64,000 bases of DNA from Flavobacterium sp. (GCF_029945805.1 NZ_JAQSDH010000038.1:62001-126000); one strand, 5' to 3'; positions 17,931 to 26,741 are shown, counted from the first letter of the stretch. Numbers and translations: made by a program. Notes: a model not told the origin generated them from the letters alone.

Positions 17931-18341
17931 TTAATTGGTTACCGGTACTTCGTATTCTAAAAATTGGTTTTCTCCAGATTCATTTTTTCCTTGGTAAAAT
18001 TTAAAAATATAGGAGCCGCCATTACTAGTTACTAGAAAATTGAAAGTGTGTTCACCTATTGCATTGGGCGTTTCTATGCAATTATTTCTATTTTCAACTG
18101 CACTTTCAATTGCGATAGTTCGTACGTTTAGATTTCTATCATAATATAAATTATTAAAGTAGTGGCAAGAAGATGGTAACTTATAGTGAACAGTTATTGG
18201 ATAAGTTTCTCCTAAAGCAAATTCAGCTGGAATTTCAACACTATCAATTTTTACTAATTCAAATGAATAATTTACACCGTCGCTTGGAGAACAGGAATTT
18301 AGGATGAATAAAAGGACGAAAAGGGATGCTATTTTTTTCAT
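17931..18341 (-). CDS. Small lipoprotein of unknown function upstream of the ECF sigma gene
   Basis: The 136-residue product has a lipoprotein signal peptide with lipobox LNSC (Cys17). The mature part is beta-rich, with two internal cysteines (SSCHYF and NNCIET) that could form a disulfide, and no recognisable family. It starts after the recA terminator and ends 21 nt before the sigma-factor start on the same strand, so all three genes may form one operon. A role as envelope signal input is inference only. Confidence 0.8.
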   Translation of the reverse strand: MKKIASLFVLLFILNSCSPSDGVNYSFELVKIDSVEIPAEFALGETYPITVHYKLPSSCHYFNNLYYDRNLNVRTIAIESAVENRNNCIETPNAIGEHTFNFLVTSNGGSYIFKFYQGKNESGENQFLEYEVPVTN

Positions 18342-18397
18342 GATTAATTGTGTTTAGAGGTAGGATGTTTTTTTATAAAATTGGTTGCGTTAATTTA

Positions 18398-18426
18398 ATA
18401 AAAAAACCCGAAAATTTTCGGGTTTT
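18398..18426 (-). terminator. recA intrinsic terminator
   Basis: A perfect palindrome, AAAACCCGAAAA/TTTTCGGGTTTT (18403-18426), is followed on the minus strand by a T run. It begins 6 nt beyond the recA stop and separates recA from the lipoprotein/ECF cassette. Confidence 0.88.
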
Positions 18427-18431
18427 AAGTT

Positions 18432-19436
18432 TTAAGCATTATTCTCTTTAATGAGTTGTTTTATTTTTTGTTCCAATTCATCTGCCATTTCTGGATTGTC
18501 TTTAATTAAGACTTTCACAGCATCTCGTCCCTGCCCAAGTTTTGTATCGCCATAGCTAAACCAAGAACCCGCTTTTCGGATGATTTCAAATTCAACTGCC
18601 AAGTCAAGGATTTCTCCCGTTTTTGAAACACCCTCACCGTACATAATATCAAATTCAGCAGTTTTAAATGGAGGTGCTACTTTGTTTTTTACTACTTTTA
18701 CTTTAGTTCGATTTCCGATAACATTTTCACCGTCTTTAATTTGAGAAGAACGACGAATATCTAAACGAATTGAGGCATAGAATTTCAAGGCATTACCACC
18801 GGTTGTCGTTTCTGGATTTCCAAACATAACCCCGATTTTTTCTCGCAACTGATTTATGAAGAAAACGGTACAATTTGTTTTGCTAATGGTTCCTGTTAAT
18901 TTTCTTAAAGCTTGTGACATCAAACGAGCGTGTAATCCCATTTTAGAATCTCCCATTTCACCTTCAATTTCACTTTTTGGAGTCAAAGCGGCTACCGAGT
19001 CAATTACTACGATATCTATTGCTCCAGAACGAATTAGATTTTCAGCGATTTCCAAGGCTTGCTCCCCATTGTCCGGTTGTGAAATGATTAAATTTTCGAT
19101 ATCAACACCTAATTTTTGAGCATAATTTCTATCGAAAGCGTGTTCGGCATCAATAAAAGCTGCAATTCCACCTGCTTTTTGCGCTTCTGCAATAGCATGT
19201 AAAGTCAATGTTGTTTTTCCTGAAGATTCAGGTCCGTATATTTCAATTACTCTACCTCTTGGATACCCATTTACTCCTAATGCTAAATCTAAACCGAGCG
19301 AACCTGAGGGAATTATTTCTACTTCTTCTACAGCTTTATCGCCCATTTTCATTACGGTTCCTTTTCCGTATACCTTGTCTAATTTATCAAGCGTTAATTG
19401 TAATGCTTTTAATTTTGCTTCTTTTTCTGAACTCAT
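18432..19436 (-). CDS. recA: Recombinase RecA
   Basis: RecA forms ATP-dependent filaments on single-stranded DNA for homologous recombination and DNA-damage signalling. The 334-residue protein has Walker [10 protein letters not shown] (68-76), the IDAEHAFD segment, [20 protein letters not shown] Walker B region ([14 protein letters not shown]), loop L1 residues around [14 protein letters not shown], and loop L2 [17 protein letters not shown]. The C-terminus is short (ending [11 protein letters not shown]). The upstream region contains stacked inverted repeats (19498-19599). Confidence 0.98.
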   Translation of the reverse strand: MSSEKEAKLKALQLTLDKLDKVYGKGTVMKMGDKAVEEVEIIPSGSLGLDLALGVNGYPRGRVIEIYGPESSGKTTLTLHAIAEAQKAGGIAAFIDAEHAFDRNYAQKLGVDIENLIISQPDNGEQALEIAENLIRSGAIDIVVIDSVAALTPKSEIEGEMGDSKMGLHARLMSQALRKLTGTISKTNCTVFFINQLREKIGVMFGNPETTTGGNALKFYASIRLDIRRSSQIKDGENVIGNRTKVKVVKNKVAPPFKTAEFDIMYGEGVSKTGEILDLAVEFEIIRKAGSWFSYGDTKLGQGRDAVKVLIKDNPEMADELEQKIKQLIKENNA

Positions 19437-19497
19437 TTTTTATAAATTTTGTGGCATAAAAATACTGCTTTTTTTGATTTTATCAGATACAAATTAG

Positions 19498-19599
19498 AGT
19501 AATTTTGAACAAATTACTTTCGCTCCAGCGGGATCCATTATCAATGGATTAAATGTACAAAGTCTGAATTTTTAATTGGTATAGAAAAAGTGTACATTT
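19498..19599. promoter_or_regulatory. Three stacked inverted repeats upstream of recA
   Basis: AGTAATTT/AAATTACT (19498-19505 and 19511-19518, 5-nt loop), ATCCATT/AATGGAT (19533-19549) and AAATGTACA/TGTACATTT (19551-19559 and 19591-19599) follow each other in the recA-plsC spacer. They could be operators or a structured transcript. They do not match known LexA boxes that I can name. Confidence 0.5.
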
Positions 19600-19656
19600 T
19601 TATAATTTTATAAATGTTTTTAATTCAGATTTATATTTCTTACCCTAATTTTTTGT

Positions 19657-19664
19657 TATTTTTG
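19657..19664 (+). promoter_or_regulatory. Candidate -7 element of the second PlsC gene
   Basis: TATTTTTG fits TAnnTTTG and lies 17 nt before the ATG at 19682. No convincing -33 TTG was found. Confidence 0.35.
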
Positions 19665-19681
19665 TTGTCTATTTGTACGTT

Positions 19682-20416
19682 ATGGAAAAGATAATTTCGT
19701 ATCCAATTTCAATTATTTTTTATCTCAGTTTTGGCTTGTTTTTGGTGATTTTTCATCCAATACAATGGGTGTGCTTGAATGTTTTTGGTTATCAGGCACA
19801 TAAAAAAAGTGTAGATTATTTGAACTTTTTTTTGGCTAGATGCACGAATCTTTTAGGAACACGTTATTCTTTTGAAAATAGAGATACAGTTCCTATAAAT
19901 GTTCCTATAATTTTTGTTGCCAATCATCAGAGTTTGTATGACATAGTTGGAATTATTTGGTATTTGAGAAGATTTCATCCCAAGTTTGTTAGTAAAAAAG
20001 AACTCGGAAAAGGAGTTCCAAGTGTTTCTTATAATTTAAGACATGGAGGTTCCGTTCTGATTGATAGAAACGATCCTAAACAAGCTATTCCTATTATTAA
20101 AGGCTTAGGGGAATACATCGAGAAGTATAAACGTTCCGCAGTTATTTTTCCGGAGGGAACCAGAAGTAAGAACGGTAAACCTAAAGAATTTGCCCAAAGC
20201 GGTTTAAAGATATTATGCAAATCTGCACCATCAGCATTTGTTGTACCAATAACTATTAATAATTCGTGGAAAATAGTTAAATTTGGTGTTTTCCCTCTGG
20301 GTTTAGGAAATCATTTACAATTTATAATTCATGAAGCAATTCCAGTAAATGAATTTTCTTTTGAAGAATTAATGGAGAAAACAGAAAAAGCAGTAACCCG
20401 ATCTATTAAAATTTAA
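19682..20416 (+). CDS. plsC: 1-acyl-sn-glycerol-3-phosphate acyltransferase (PlsC family), second copy
   Basis: A canonical PlsC-like acyltransferase of 244 residues. It has hydrophobic N-terminal segments (about 7-30), the HX4D motif NHQSLYD (near 82-88), and the FPEGTRSKNGKPKEFAQSG substrate-binding block (about 155-173). I choose the ATG at 19682; a TTG three codons upstream is also open. The gene is followed 10 nt later by an acyl-ACP desaturase on the same strand, which suggests that the pair tunes membrane lipid composition. Better motif conservation than the copy at 14836 makes this the likelier main PlsC. Confidence 0.9.
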   Translation: MEKIISYPISIIFYLSFGLFLVIFHPIQWVCLNVFGYQAHKKSVDYLNFFLARCTNLLGTRYSFENRDTVPINVPIIFVANHQSLYDIVGIIWYLRRFHPKFVSKKELGKGVPSVSYNLRHGGSVLIDRNDPKQAIPIIKGLGEYIEKYKRSAVIFPEGTRSKNGKPKEFAQSGLKILCKSAPSAFVVPITINNSWKIVKFGVFPLGLGNHLQFIIHEAIPVNEFSFEELMEKTEKAVTRSIKI

Positions 20417-20426
20417 ATTTGATATA

Positions 20427-21428
20427 ATGTCACAAAAAAATATACGTCTAGAAGTCATGCAGTTTTTGGAAAAAAGCGTTGATGGTTTTGTCAAGGACTA
20501 TTTAATTCCAGTAGAAAAGATTTGGCAACCTTCAGATCTTTTACCCGATTCTGAAAAAGATACTTTCTTTGATGAAGTTAAAGAGTTGAGAGAAATTGCC
20601 AAAGACTTGCCTTATGATTTTTGGGTAGTTTTGGTTGGAGATACCATTACCGAAGAAGCATTACCCACCTACGAATCCTGGTTAATGGATGTAGAAGGAG
20701 TAGACCAAAAAACAGAAGCGGGTGGTGACAACGGTTGGGCTAGATGGTTGCGTCAATGGACAGGTGAAGAAAATCGTCATGGCGAATTATTGAATAAGTA
20801 TCTGTATTTGTCTGGTCGGGTCAATATGCGTGAAGTTGAAATTACAACGCAACATTTAATAAACGATGGTTTCGATCCGGGAACCGACCGCGATCCCTAT
20901 AAAAATTTTGTTTTTACTAGTTTTCAAGAACTCGCAACCTACGTTTCCCATAATCGAGTAGCGCAATTAGCGAAAAAATATGGCGACAATAAATTATCAA
21001 AAATATGTAAAATGATTGCGGGCGACGAAATGCGTCATCATCATGCATATAGCGAATTTGTAAATCGTATTTTTAGTGTTGATCCAAGTCAAATGATGTT
21101 GGCGTTTCAATATATGATGAAGAAAAACATTACGATGCCAGCCAATTTAATTCGAGAATCAGGTGAAAGTATTGGATCAGCCTTTGAAAAATTTTCAGAT
21201 TCAGCGCAACGAATTGGGGTTTATACCGCAATGGATTACGTAGATATTCTTCAAAAATTGAACGTCAAATGGGAAATCGATAAAATTACTAATCTTACTG
21301 ATGAAGCTGAAAAAGCGCGAGATTATTTGATGAAATTGCCTGGTAGAATGACTAAAGTTGCAGAGCGGATGGTTATTCCAACCGAAGAAAAATTATTCAA
21401 ATGGGTACAACCTGCTTTAATAAAGTAA
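20427..21428 (+). CDS. Acyl-[acyl-carrier-protein] desaturase (soluble di-iron)
   Basis: This enzyme introduces a double bond into acyl-ACP using O2 and a carboxylate-bridged di-iron centre, like plant stearoyl-ACP delta-9 desaturase. The 333-residue protein shows the two ferritin-like iron motifs: EENRH at 114-118 and DEMRHHHAY near 200-208 (E201, H204). It lies 10 nt after plsC, so unsaturated acyl groups and phospholipid assembly are probably co-expressed. A terminator follows at 21435-21465. Double-bond position is unknown. Confidence 0.92.
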   Translation: MSQKNIRLEVMQFLEKSVDGFVKDYLIPVEKIWQPSDLLPDSEKDTFFDEVKELREIAKDLPYDFWVVLVGDTITEEALPTYESWLMDVEGVDQKTEAGGDNGWARWLRQWTGEENRHGELLNKYLYLSGRVNMREVEITTQHLINDGFDPGTDRDPYKNFVFTSFQELATYVSHNRVAQLAKKYGDNKLSKICKMIAGDEMRHHHAYSEFVNRIFSVDPSQMMLAFQYMMKKNITMPANLIRESGESIGSAFEKFSDSAQRIGVYTAMDYVDILQKLNVKWEIDKITNLTDEAEKARDYLMKLPGRMTKVAERMVIPTEEKLFKWVQPALIK

Positions 21429-21434
21429 TTTACT

Positions 21435-21465
21435 AAAATCCTTTCATTTACTGAAGGGATTTTTA
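21435..21465 (+). terminator. Intrinsic terminator after the desaturase
   Basis: AAAATCCTTTCA (21435-21446) pairs with TGAAGGGATTTT (21452-21463), with one U-G pair, around a 5-nt loop, and is followed by T residues. Confidence 0.8.
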
Positions 21466-21476
21466 TTCGAAAAATA

Positions 21477-22121
21477 ATGTCATTACTAGATAATACGATA
21501 CTTTTTGTCAAAAAAAAACTCGAAAATGCGGAAGGTGGGCACGATTGGTTTCACATTGAACGCGTGTATAAAAACGCATTACTAATTGCTAAAGGGGAAC
21601 CGTGCGATATAACAATAGTTCAGCTTGGTGCGTTACTTCATGATATTGCAGATAGTAAATTCAACGGTGGTGATGAAACTGTAGGCCCGAGAATAGCAAG
21701 AACTTTCTTGGAAAGTGAAAATGTTGATGAACCGACGATTGCTCATGTAATCAACATCATTGAAAATATTTCGTATAAAGGCGGCAATTTTGAAAAGGAA
21801 TTCAGTTCCAAAGAACTTGATATTTTGCAGGATGCGGATCGATTAGATGCCATTGGAGCCATTGGTATAGCTAGAGCATTCAATTATGGAGGTTTCAAAA
21901 ATAGAACTATATATCATCCTAAGATTGCGCCAAAGATTACTATGAGCAAAGACGAATATAAAAATTCGGATTCCCCAACGCTCAATCATTTCTACGAAAA
22001 ACTACTTTTATTGAAAGACAAAATGAATACCCCAACGGGGAAAAGAATAGCCGAAGCCCGACATATTTTTATGCAAAATTACCTTTCGCAGTTTTATGCA
22101 GAATGGGAAGGCGAGCGATAA
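21477..22121 (+). CDS. HD-domain phosphohydrolase
   Basis: This 214-residue protein carries the metal-binding HD signature in order: H of GHDWFHIERVYKNA (near 21-34), LLHDIADSKF (near 57-66) and DADRLDAIGAIG (near 120-131). It resembles the YedJ/YpgQ-type HD hydrolases, some of which are nucleotide pyrophosphohydrolases. The natural substrate cannot be deduced. It has its own short spacer after the desaturase terminator and ends at a strong bidirectional terminator. Confidence 0.88.
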   Translation: MSLLDNTILFVKKKLENAEGGHDWFHIERVYKNALLIAKGEPCDITIVQLGALLHDIADSKFNGGDETVGPRIARTFLESENVDEPTIAHVINIIENISYKGGNFEKEFSSKELDILQDADRLDAIGAIGIARAFNYGGFKNRTIYHPKIAPKITMSKDEYKNSDSPTLNHFYEKLLLLKDKMNTPTGKRIAEARHIFMQNYLSQFYAEWEGER

Positions 22122-22156
22122 AAAAAGTCCCGATGTTTTAAATATCGGGACTTTCT
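22122..22156. terminator. Bidirectional terminator
   Basis: AAAGTCCCGAT (22124-22134) and ATCGGGACTTT (22144-22154) form an 11-bp perfect stem flanked by A and T runs, between two convergent genes. Confidence 0.88.
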
Positions 22157-22162
22157 ACTTTA

Positions 22163-23707
22163 TTATAATGTCAATTTGAGAATTTGTTTTTTCTTTCCTT
22201 TTTGTCCTAAGAAGAAAACAGAATCGCCACTAATTTCTCCGTAAGCAACCATAAAAGGCACTTCATTTTCTTCATCATCCAAAACTTCACGGTAATCAAA
22301 ATCTCCATTCTCATTTATCTGAATAACGTTTAAATTGGAACGTTTCGGACTTGCTTCTTTAAACTCAATTCTGTCTTTTCTAATCTTTCTGACCTTTTCG
22401 CCAGTATTAATATAGAAATAAGCATTGTTCCCTTTTGCAGTTGAAGTATACGAGAAATAAGGATTATAACTTGGCCAATCTTGACGTTTGTTTATATTTC
22501 TGGCCCAAACAATTTCTCCATTTGAATTTATTTTGGCGCTTACAATGTCGTCATAATGATAGGTTGTTCTTGTATAACTCCCTTGAGGCGTATTCATGTA
22601 AGTAGTAACAATATAAAATTCTTCAGCATTTAAAATTATATCATTTTGAGCTGTTATGATTAGTTTTTTAAAACGAAGGTTTTTCAATTCCTTGTCTTTA
22701 TCTTTTCCATATTTATCAATTATGAATTGTTCAGTAAACGGATTGAATTTTGTTTTCTTTATTGCAAGAGTTGTTGGGTCTAATTCGAAATAACTGATGC
22801 CTTTAAAACGATTGTCATTTCGGTCGGAATAAAAACCAATACAATTCAGTCGGTCTTGAAAAACAATTGTTTTCAACGAAGCAGCATAATGATCATCGGT
22901 ATCAAAAACTTGTGTTTTTTCGTCAGTGCTGGTAATGCGTGTCAATTCATATTGATATCTTCCGCCATCTTTTTTCTTTTTTGCTTCATCAGTTCTAACT
23001 TTTCCTAAAAGATATAAAGTGTTTCCATCTTTAGAAACATCGATATTTTCATAAATAAATTTTTTGTCTTTTATATCTCTTTTAAAAGTGTGATCAATCT
23101 TCTGATTCAGTGCCTTGTCAAACAAATAAATCTTATGCGTTTCGTTGTTTTTATCTTTAATATCTACGGTAATTGCAAATGCAGATTTGTCTTCATTAAT
23201 AATCATTTGTGCGCCTGAATCACTATCGTAACGACTAGAACTTCCGCTTTCAGTATCTTTAGAATTCAATCGAAAAAGTTCTTTTGAAGTGAAATTAAAA
23301 TTATTGATATTAGAAGTTAATGCGTTGCAAATAGTTGACTTATCTTTTTTATCATAAACATATTCAATCATGTTAATTTCCTGACCATTTAGAATGACAC
23401 CAAGAATACTGCGATAGATTTTTTTATCTTCTTTTTTTTGTTTGGCTTCATATTCATATTCTTTGATAAGTTTTAAGTTGCTATCATAATGTTCAAAATA
23501 ATAGCCAAGACCAGAGGAAAAAACACCTCCAGCGTAGGATCGTATTATGATAACGCCGCCATTTCCGTCATCTTCAACCAATTCAATGGAGGAATTTTTG
23601 TACTCGTCTTTAAAAACATCACTTTTAGTAACTTTGACGGGAATTTCTTGAGCATAAGAATGCAGTGATAGCATTGCAAATGCTAAGCAAATAATAATTT
23701 TTTTCAT
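22163..23707 (-). CDS. Large exported protein of unknown function
   Basis: The 514-residue protein has a signal peptide (MKKIIICLAFAMLSLHSYAQ, cleaved near residue 20). The mature part is charged and beta-rich, with repeated patterns like NTLYLLGKVRTDE and GEIVWARNINKRQ that recall propeller-like or WD-type blades, but I cannot assign a family. There is no T9SS sorting domain and no lipobox, so it is probably periplasmic. It stands alone between a terminator and the crotonase gene. The C-terminus (VFFLGQKGKKKQILKLTL) is basic. Confidence 0.75.
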   Translation of the reverse strand: MKKIIICLAFAMLSLHSYAQEIPVKVTKSDVFKDEYKNSSIELVEDDGNGGVIIIRSYAGGVFSSGLGYYFEHYDSNLKLIKEYEYEAKQKKEDKKIYRSILGVILNGQEINMIEYVYDKKDKSTICNALTSNINNFNFTSKELFRLNSKDTESGSSSRYDSDSGAQMIINEDKSAFAITVDIKDKNNETHKIYLFDKALNQKIDHTFKRDIKDKKFIYENIDVSKDGNTLYLLGKVRTDEAKKKKDGGRYQYELTRITSTDEKTQVFDTDDHYAASLKTIVFQDRLNCIGFYSDRNDNRFKGISYFELDPTTLAIKKTKFNPFTEQFIIDKYGKDKDKELKNLRFKKLIITAQNDIILNAEEFYIVTTYMNTPQGSYTRTTYHYDDIVSAKINSNGEIVWARNINKRQDWPSYNPYFSYTSTAKGNNAYFYINTGEKVRKIRKDRIEFKEASPKRSNLNVIQINENGDFDYREVLDDEENEVPFMVAYGEISGDSVFFLGQKGKKKQILKLTL

Positions 23708-23777
23708 GTTTTGGTTGGTTTTTATTGTTGCGCCGAATATAGAAAAAAAATCCCACCATAAAAGGTGAGATTTTAGT

Positions 23778-24560
23778 TTATTTCCCTGTAAACTCCGCTT
23801 TTCTTTTTTCTAAAAATGCGGTAGTTCCTTCTTTAAAGTCTTCCGTGGCAAAACATTTTCCAAAATTTCTAATTTCGGTTTCATAACCATTCACGCCATC
23901 TTTGAAATTAGCATTGATCGCTTTTATAGCTCTTCCGATTGCGTAAGGTGAGTTTCTCATAATTTTTGTCGCGATACCTTTTGTAAAGTTCAAAAGTTCA
24001 GCTTGTGGCACAACATGATTCACTAAACCCATTCGAAAAGCTTCTTCAGCAGAAATCATTCCAGCGGTCATTATCATTTCCATTGCGCGGCCTTTTCCGA
24101 CTAATTGCGGTAAACGCTGTGTTCCGCCATAGCCTGGAATTACACCAAGAGATACTTCGGGTAAACCCATTTTTGCATTATCGGAAGCAACTCTAAAATG
24201 ACACGCCATGGCCAATTCTAAACCACCACCAAGTGCAAAACCATTAATAGCGGCAATAGTTGGGGTTCTCATATTTTCAATAAAATCGAATAACAGTTCA
24301 TGTCCTTGAACCGCCAATTGTGCTCCTTCTTGTACTGAAAAATTCGCAAATTCAGCAATATCTGCCCCAGCAACAAATGCTTTTTCACCTTCGCCAGTTA
24401 TAATTAGGGCTCTGATGGTGTCGTCATTTTCCAGACTTTCAAGGGCATTGTGCAATTCTTGAATAGTAGCAGTAGTAAGTGCGTTTAATTTTGACGGACG
24501 ATTAATGGTTATCTGTCCAATGCCGTTTTCTTGGGAAACAAGTATATTTTCAAAGTTCAT
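23778..24560 (-). CDS. Enoyl-CoA hydratase/crotonase family protein
   Basis: This 260-residue enzyme should hydrate 2-enoyl-CoA in fatty-acid or amino-acid breakdown. It has the oxyanion-hole segments AFVAGADIAEF (about 61-71) and NGFALGGGLELAMACHF (about 105-121), and both catalytic glutamates typical of hydratases: one in GGGLELA and one in GLPEVSLGVIPGYGGTQRL (about 132-150). This favours a true hydratase over an isomerase. It lies 51 nt downstream of the histidine kinase on the same strand with no clear terminator. Confidence 0.92.
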   Translation of the reverse strand: MNFENILVSQENGIGQITINRPSKLNALTTATIQELHNALESLENDDTIRALIITGEGEKAFVAGADIAEFANFSVQEGAQLAVQGHELLFDFIENMRTPTIAAINGFALGGGLELAMACHFRVASDNAKMGLPEVSLGVIPGYGGTQRLPQLVGKGRAMEMIMTAGMISAEEAFRMGLVNHVVPQAELLNFTKGIATKIMRNSPYAIGRAIKAINANFKDGVNGYETEIRNFGKCFATEDFKEGTTAFLEKRKAEFTGK

Positions 24561-24610
24561 ATTTTGATTTTTAAGTAAAATAATTTGTGATAATGTGTAA
24601 AATCTCTGTT

Positions 24611-26080
24611 TTATTTAACAATTGGAAGCGATACACTAAATGTTGATCCGTTTCCGAGTTCAGATTCAAAAGTAATAGTTCCGTTGTAATTTTCTATGAT
24701 ATTTTTAATAATTCCTAAACCTAATCCCATTCCGCTAGTTTTGGTAGTAAATTTAGGTTCAAAAATGTGTTCTCTGTTTTCGGGATTAATTCCAATTCCG
24801 TTATCTTTTACCGAAATGATTACATTATCTTCAACCTCATTTACGGAAACCAAAATGGTTTTTTCTAACTGCTCATCTGGAATGGATTGAATTGCATTTT
24901 TAACCAAATTAGTAATGATCCGAATCAATTGCGTTCGATCTAGTTTCGAGATTACATATTCTTTACTGCTCTCAAAAACAATAAAATCTTCATTAAAAAT
25001 ATCCAATGCTAATTCTACGACCTGAACTACATTTAGTGTTTCGTTTTGTTGGGCTGGCATAGATGCAAAGTTTGAAAATGCTGAAGCGACGGCACTCATT
25101 GTATCGATTTGTTGAATCATCGTTTTCGAATAATCGTTGAGTTTTTGTTTTAATTCGGGATCATTAATATCAAATTTTCGCTGGAAACTTTGAACCGTTA
25201 AACGCATCGGTGTCAATGGATTTTTGATTTCATGTGCCACTTGTTTTGCCATTTCGCGCCAAGCTTGTTCTCTTTCGCTTTGCGCCAACATCATAGCGCT
25301 ATCTTCCAATTTATCAACCATTTGGTTGTACGCATTGATTAATGAATTGATTTCTTTACTGTTGGCTTCGATAACAATTTTTTCGTTTTTTTGATTTAAG
25401 CTTGTTTCATTAATTTTATCAGAAATGGTTTTTAGTGATTTGGTAATATAGGTCGAAAGAAAATAAGCCAACGCAAAGGCGATAATCAACATAAAAGAGT
25501 ACACTTGGCTCAATCGAAGTAAAAACTGTTGCAATTCAGTTTGATAAAAGCTATCGTCTTCAACATATGGAATATTCAAAATTCCCAAAGGCTTGAATTT
25601 GTCGTCTTTGATTTGACTGTACGAAGAACGGTTTTTTACACCATTGGCGCTTTTAATATCCACATATCTTTTTTCGACGGAAGACTGAACTAGTTTTAAG
25701 ACATAATTCGGAATTGGAGGCGCTACCTTATCCACAGAAAATGAGGCTTTTGAAGATTTTAGCAGTTTTCCATTCAGTCCATAAATATTGATTTCTAGGT
25801 TATGAATATCGGCTAATTCGTGAATTTTATCCTTAAAAATCAGTGGAAGATTTCGCTCTGTTAACGGATAAGTGGTATTGGAAAGCACATAATTGATGTG
25901 TTCTTTTATGGCAAATTCTTTTTGGTCGAGACGCTTTTGATGGTAATCTTTAGCTTCATTTCTAAACTGAATAATGGAAATAGAAGCCATCAAAACAGAA
26001 GCGATTAATATCAATATAATCATCGATAGGAAAATCCTAGTACGAAGTGAAAGCATTGACATTTTAAATCCTTTTAACAT
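24611..26080 (-). CDS. Membrane sensor histidine kinase (NtrY-like)
   Basis: The 489-residue kinase has a first membrane helix (about 15-38), a periplasmic sensing region (about 40-190), a second helix (about 193-213) and HAMP (213-265). A phospho-acceptor His283 sits in QVAHEIKNPLTPMRLT, and an HATPase domain with N box LIRIITNLVKNAIQSIPD, G1 DNGIGI, F box and G2 GMGLGLGI follows. The NPLTP block is typical of NtrY/NtrB-type kinases. No response regulator is adjacent, so the partner lies elsewhere. The signal is unknown. Confidence 0.92.
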   Translation of the reverse strand: MLKGFKMSMLSLRTRIFLSMIILILIASVLMASISIIQFRNEAKDYHQKRLDQKEFAIKEHINYVLSNTTYPLTERNLPLIFKDKIHELADIHNLEINIYGLNGKLLKSSKASFSVDKVAPPIPNYVLKLVQSSVEKRYVDIKSANGVKNRSSYSQIKDDKFKPLGILNIPYVEDDSFYQTELQQFLLRLSQVYSFMLIIAFALAYFLSTYITKSLKTISDKINETSLNQKNEKIVIEANSKEINSLINAYNQMVDKLEDSAMMLAQSEREQAWREMAKQVAHEIKNPLTPMRLTVQSFQRKFDINDPELKQKLNDYSKTMIQQIDTMSAVASAFSNFASMPAQQNETLNVVQVVELALDIFNEDFIVFESSKEYVISKLDRTQLIRIITNLVKNAIQSIPDEQLEKTILVSVNEVEDNVIISVKDNGIGINPENREHIFEPKFTTKTSGMGLGLGIIKNIIENYNGTITFESELGNGSTFSVSLPIVK

Positions 26081-26144
26081 ACTATTCAGTGTTCATTGTT
26101 CGGTCTCAGTCTCAGAAATGGCAAACGAAAACTGCGGTTGAACC

Positions 26145-26684
26145 CTATTTCTTTTCACGAATTCTTTTATAAAACTTAAAACCTAACATTATCAGAACCG
26201 AAAATAAAATAATTCCAATGACGCCATAAATCCAGTTAAAAGCATTTTTTAAAATTACTAAAAAAACCACGGAAAACAGAATAATCGTTGCGCCTTCATT
26301 CCACAATCGCATGAAATTTGACGAATAGTTGACGACATCATTTTGTAATTCCTTAAAAATTAAATGACATTTTATTTGGTATGCAATTAGTAAAACTACA
26401 AATCCTAATTTGACATGCATCCACGGCATTTGTAGCCATGCGGGCATTAGAAGCAATAACCAAATTGCGAAAATAACCGCCAAAATAGCACTCGGCCAAG
26501 TAATGATGTACCATAACCGATAGGTCATTATTTTGTATTGCTTTTGCAGAATTTCTTTCTCGGGCGAAGGTTTGTCGTTGGCTTCAATTTGGTATACAAA
26601 CAAACGAACGATGTAAAACAAACCTGCAAACCAAGTGATGACAAAGATGAGATGCAGTGATTTTATATAATTGTAGAATTCCAT
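26145..26684 (-). CDS. hemJ: Protoporphyrinogen IX oxidase HemJ (CopD/UPF0093 family)
   Basis: HemJ oxidises protoporphyrinogen IX to protoporphyrin IX at the inner membrane, the step before ferrochelatase. The 179-residue protein has about four or five membrane helices, an early histidine in YIKSLHLIFVITWFAGLFY (about 6-24) and the MHVKLGFVVLLI segment (about 89-100) whose H and K are conserved in HemJ. The neighbour upstream is hemH, which supports the heme assignment over a generic CopD-like protein. No hemG or hemY is seen in the window. Confidence 0.85.
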   Translation of the reverse strand: MEFYNYIKSLHLIFVITWFAGLFYIVRLFVYQIEANDKPSPEKEILQKQYKIMTYRLWYIITWPSAILAVIFAIWLLLLMPAWLQMPWMHVKLGFVVLLIAYQIKCHLIFKELQNDVVNYSSNFMRLWNEGATIILFSVVFLVILKNAFNWIYGVIGIILFSVLIMLGFKFYKRIREKK

Positions 26685-26691
26685 TTTAAAT

Positions 26692-26737
26692 GTTTCAGGT
26701 TTCAGGTTTCAAGTTGCTCTAACTTGAAACTTGAAAC
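26692..26737. repeat. Word-like repeat with hairpin between hemH and hemJ
   Basis: The word GTTTCAGG/GTTTCAAG is repeated three times and then appears inverted. GTTTCAAGTT (26706-26715) and AACTTGAAAC (26721-26730) form a perfect 10-bp stem with a 5-nt loop, followed by TTGAAAC. No T run follows, so it is not a clear terminator. Confidence 0.7.
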
Positions 26738-26741
26738 AAAT

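Noticed and set aside
19498..19518. LexA/SOS box upstream of recA
   Set aside because: A palindrome is present, but it does not match the E. coli (CTGT-N8-ACAG) or Gram-positive (GAAC-N4-GTTC) boxes; it is kept only as an unnamed dyad.
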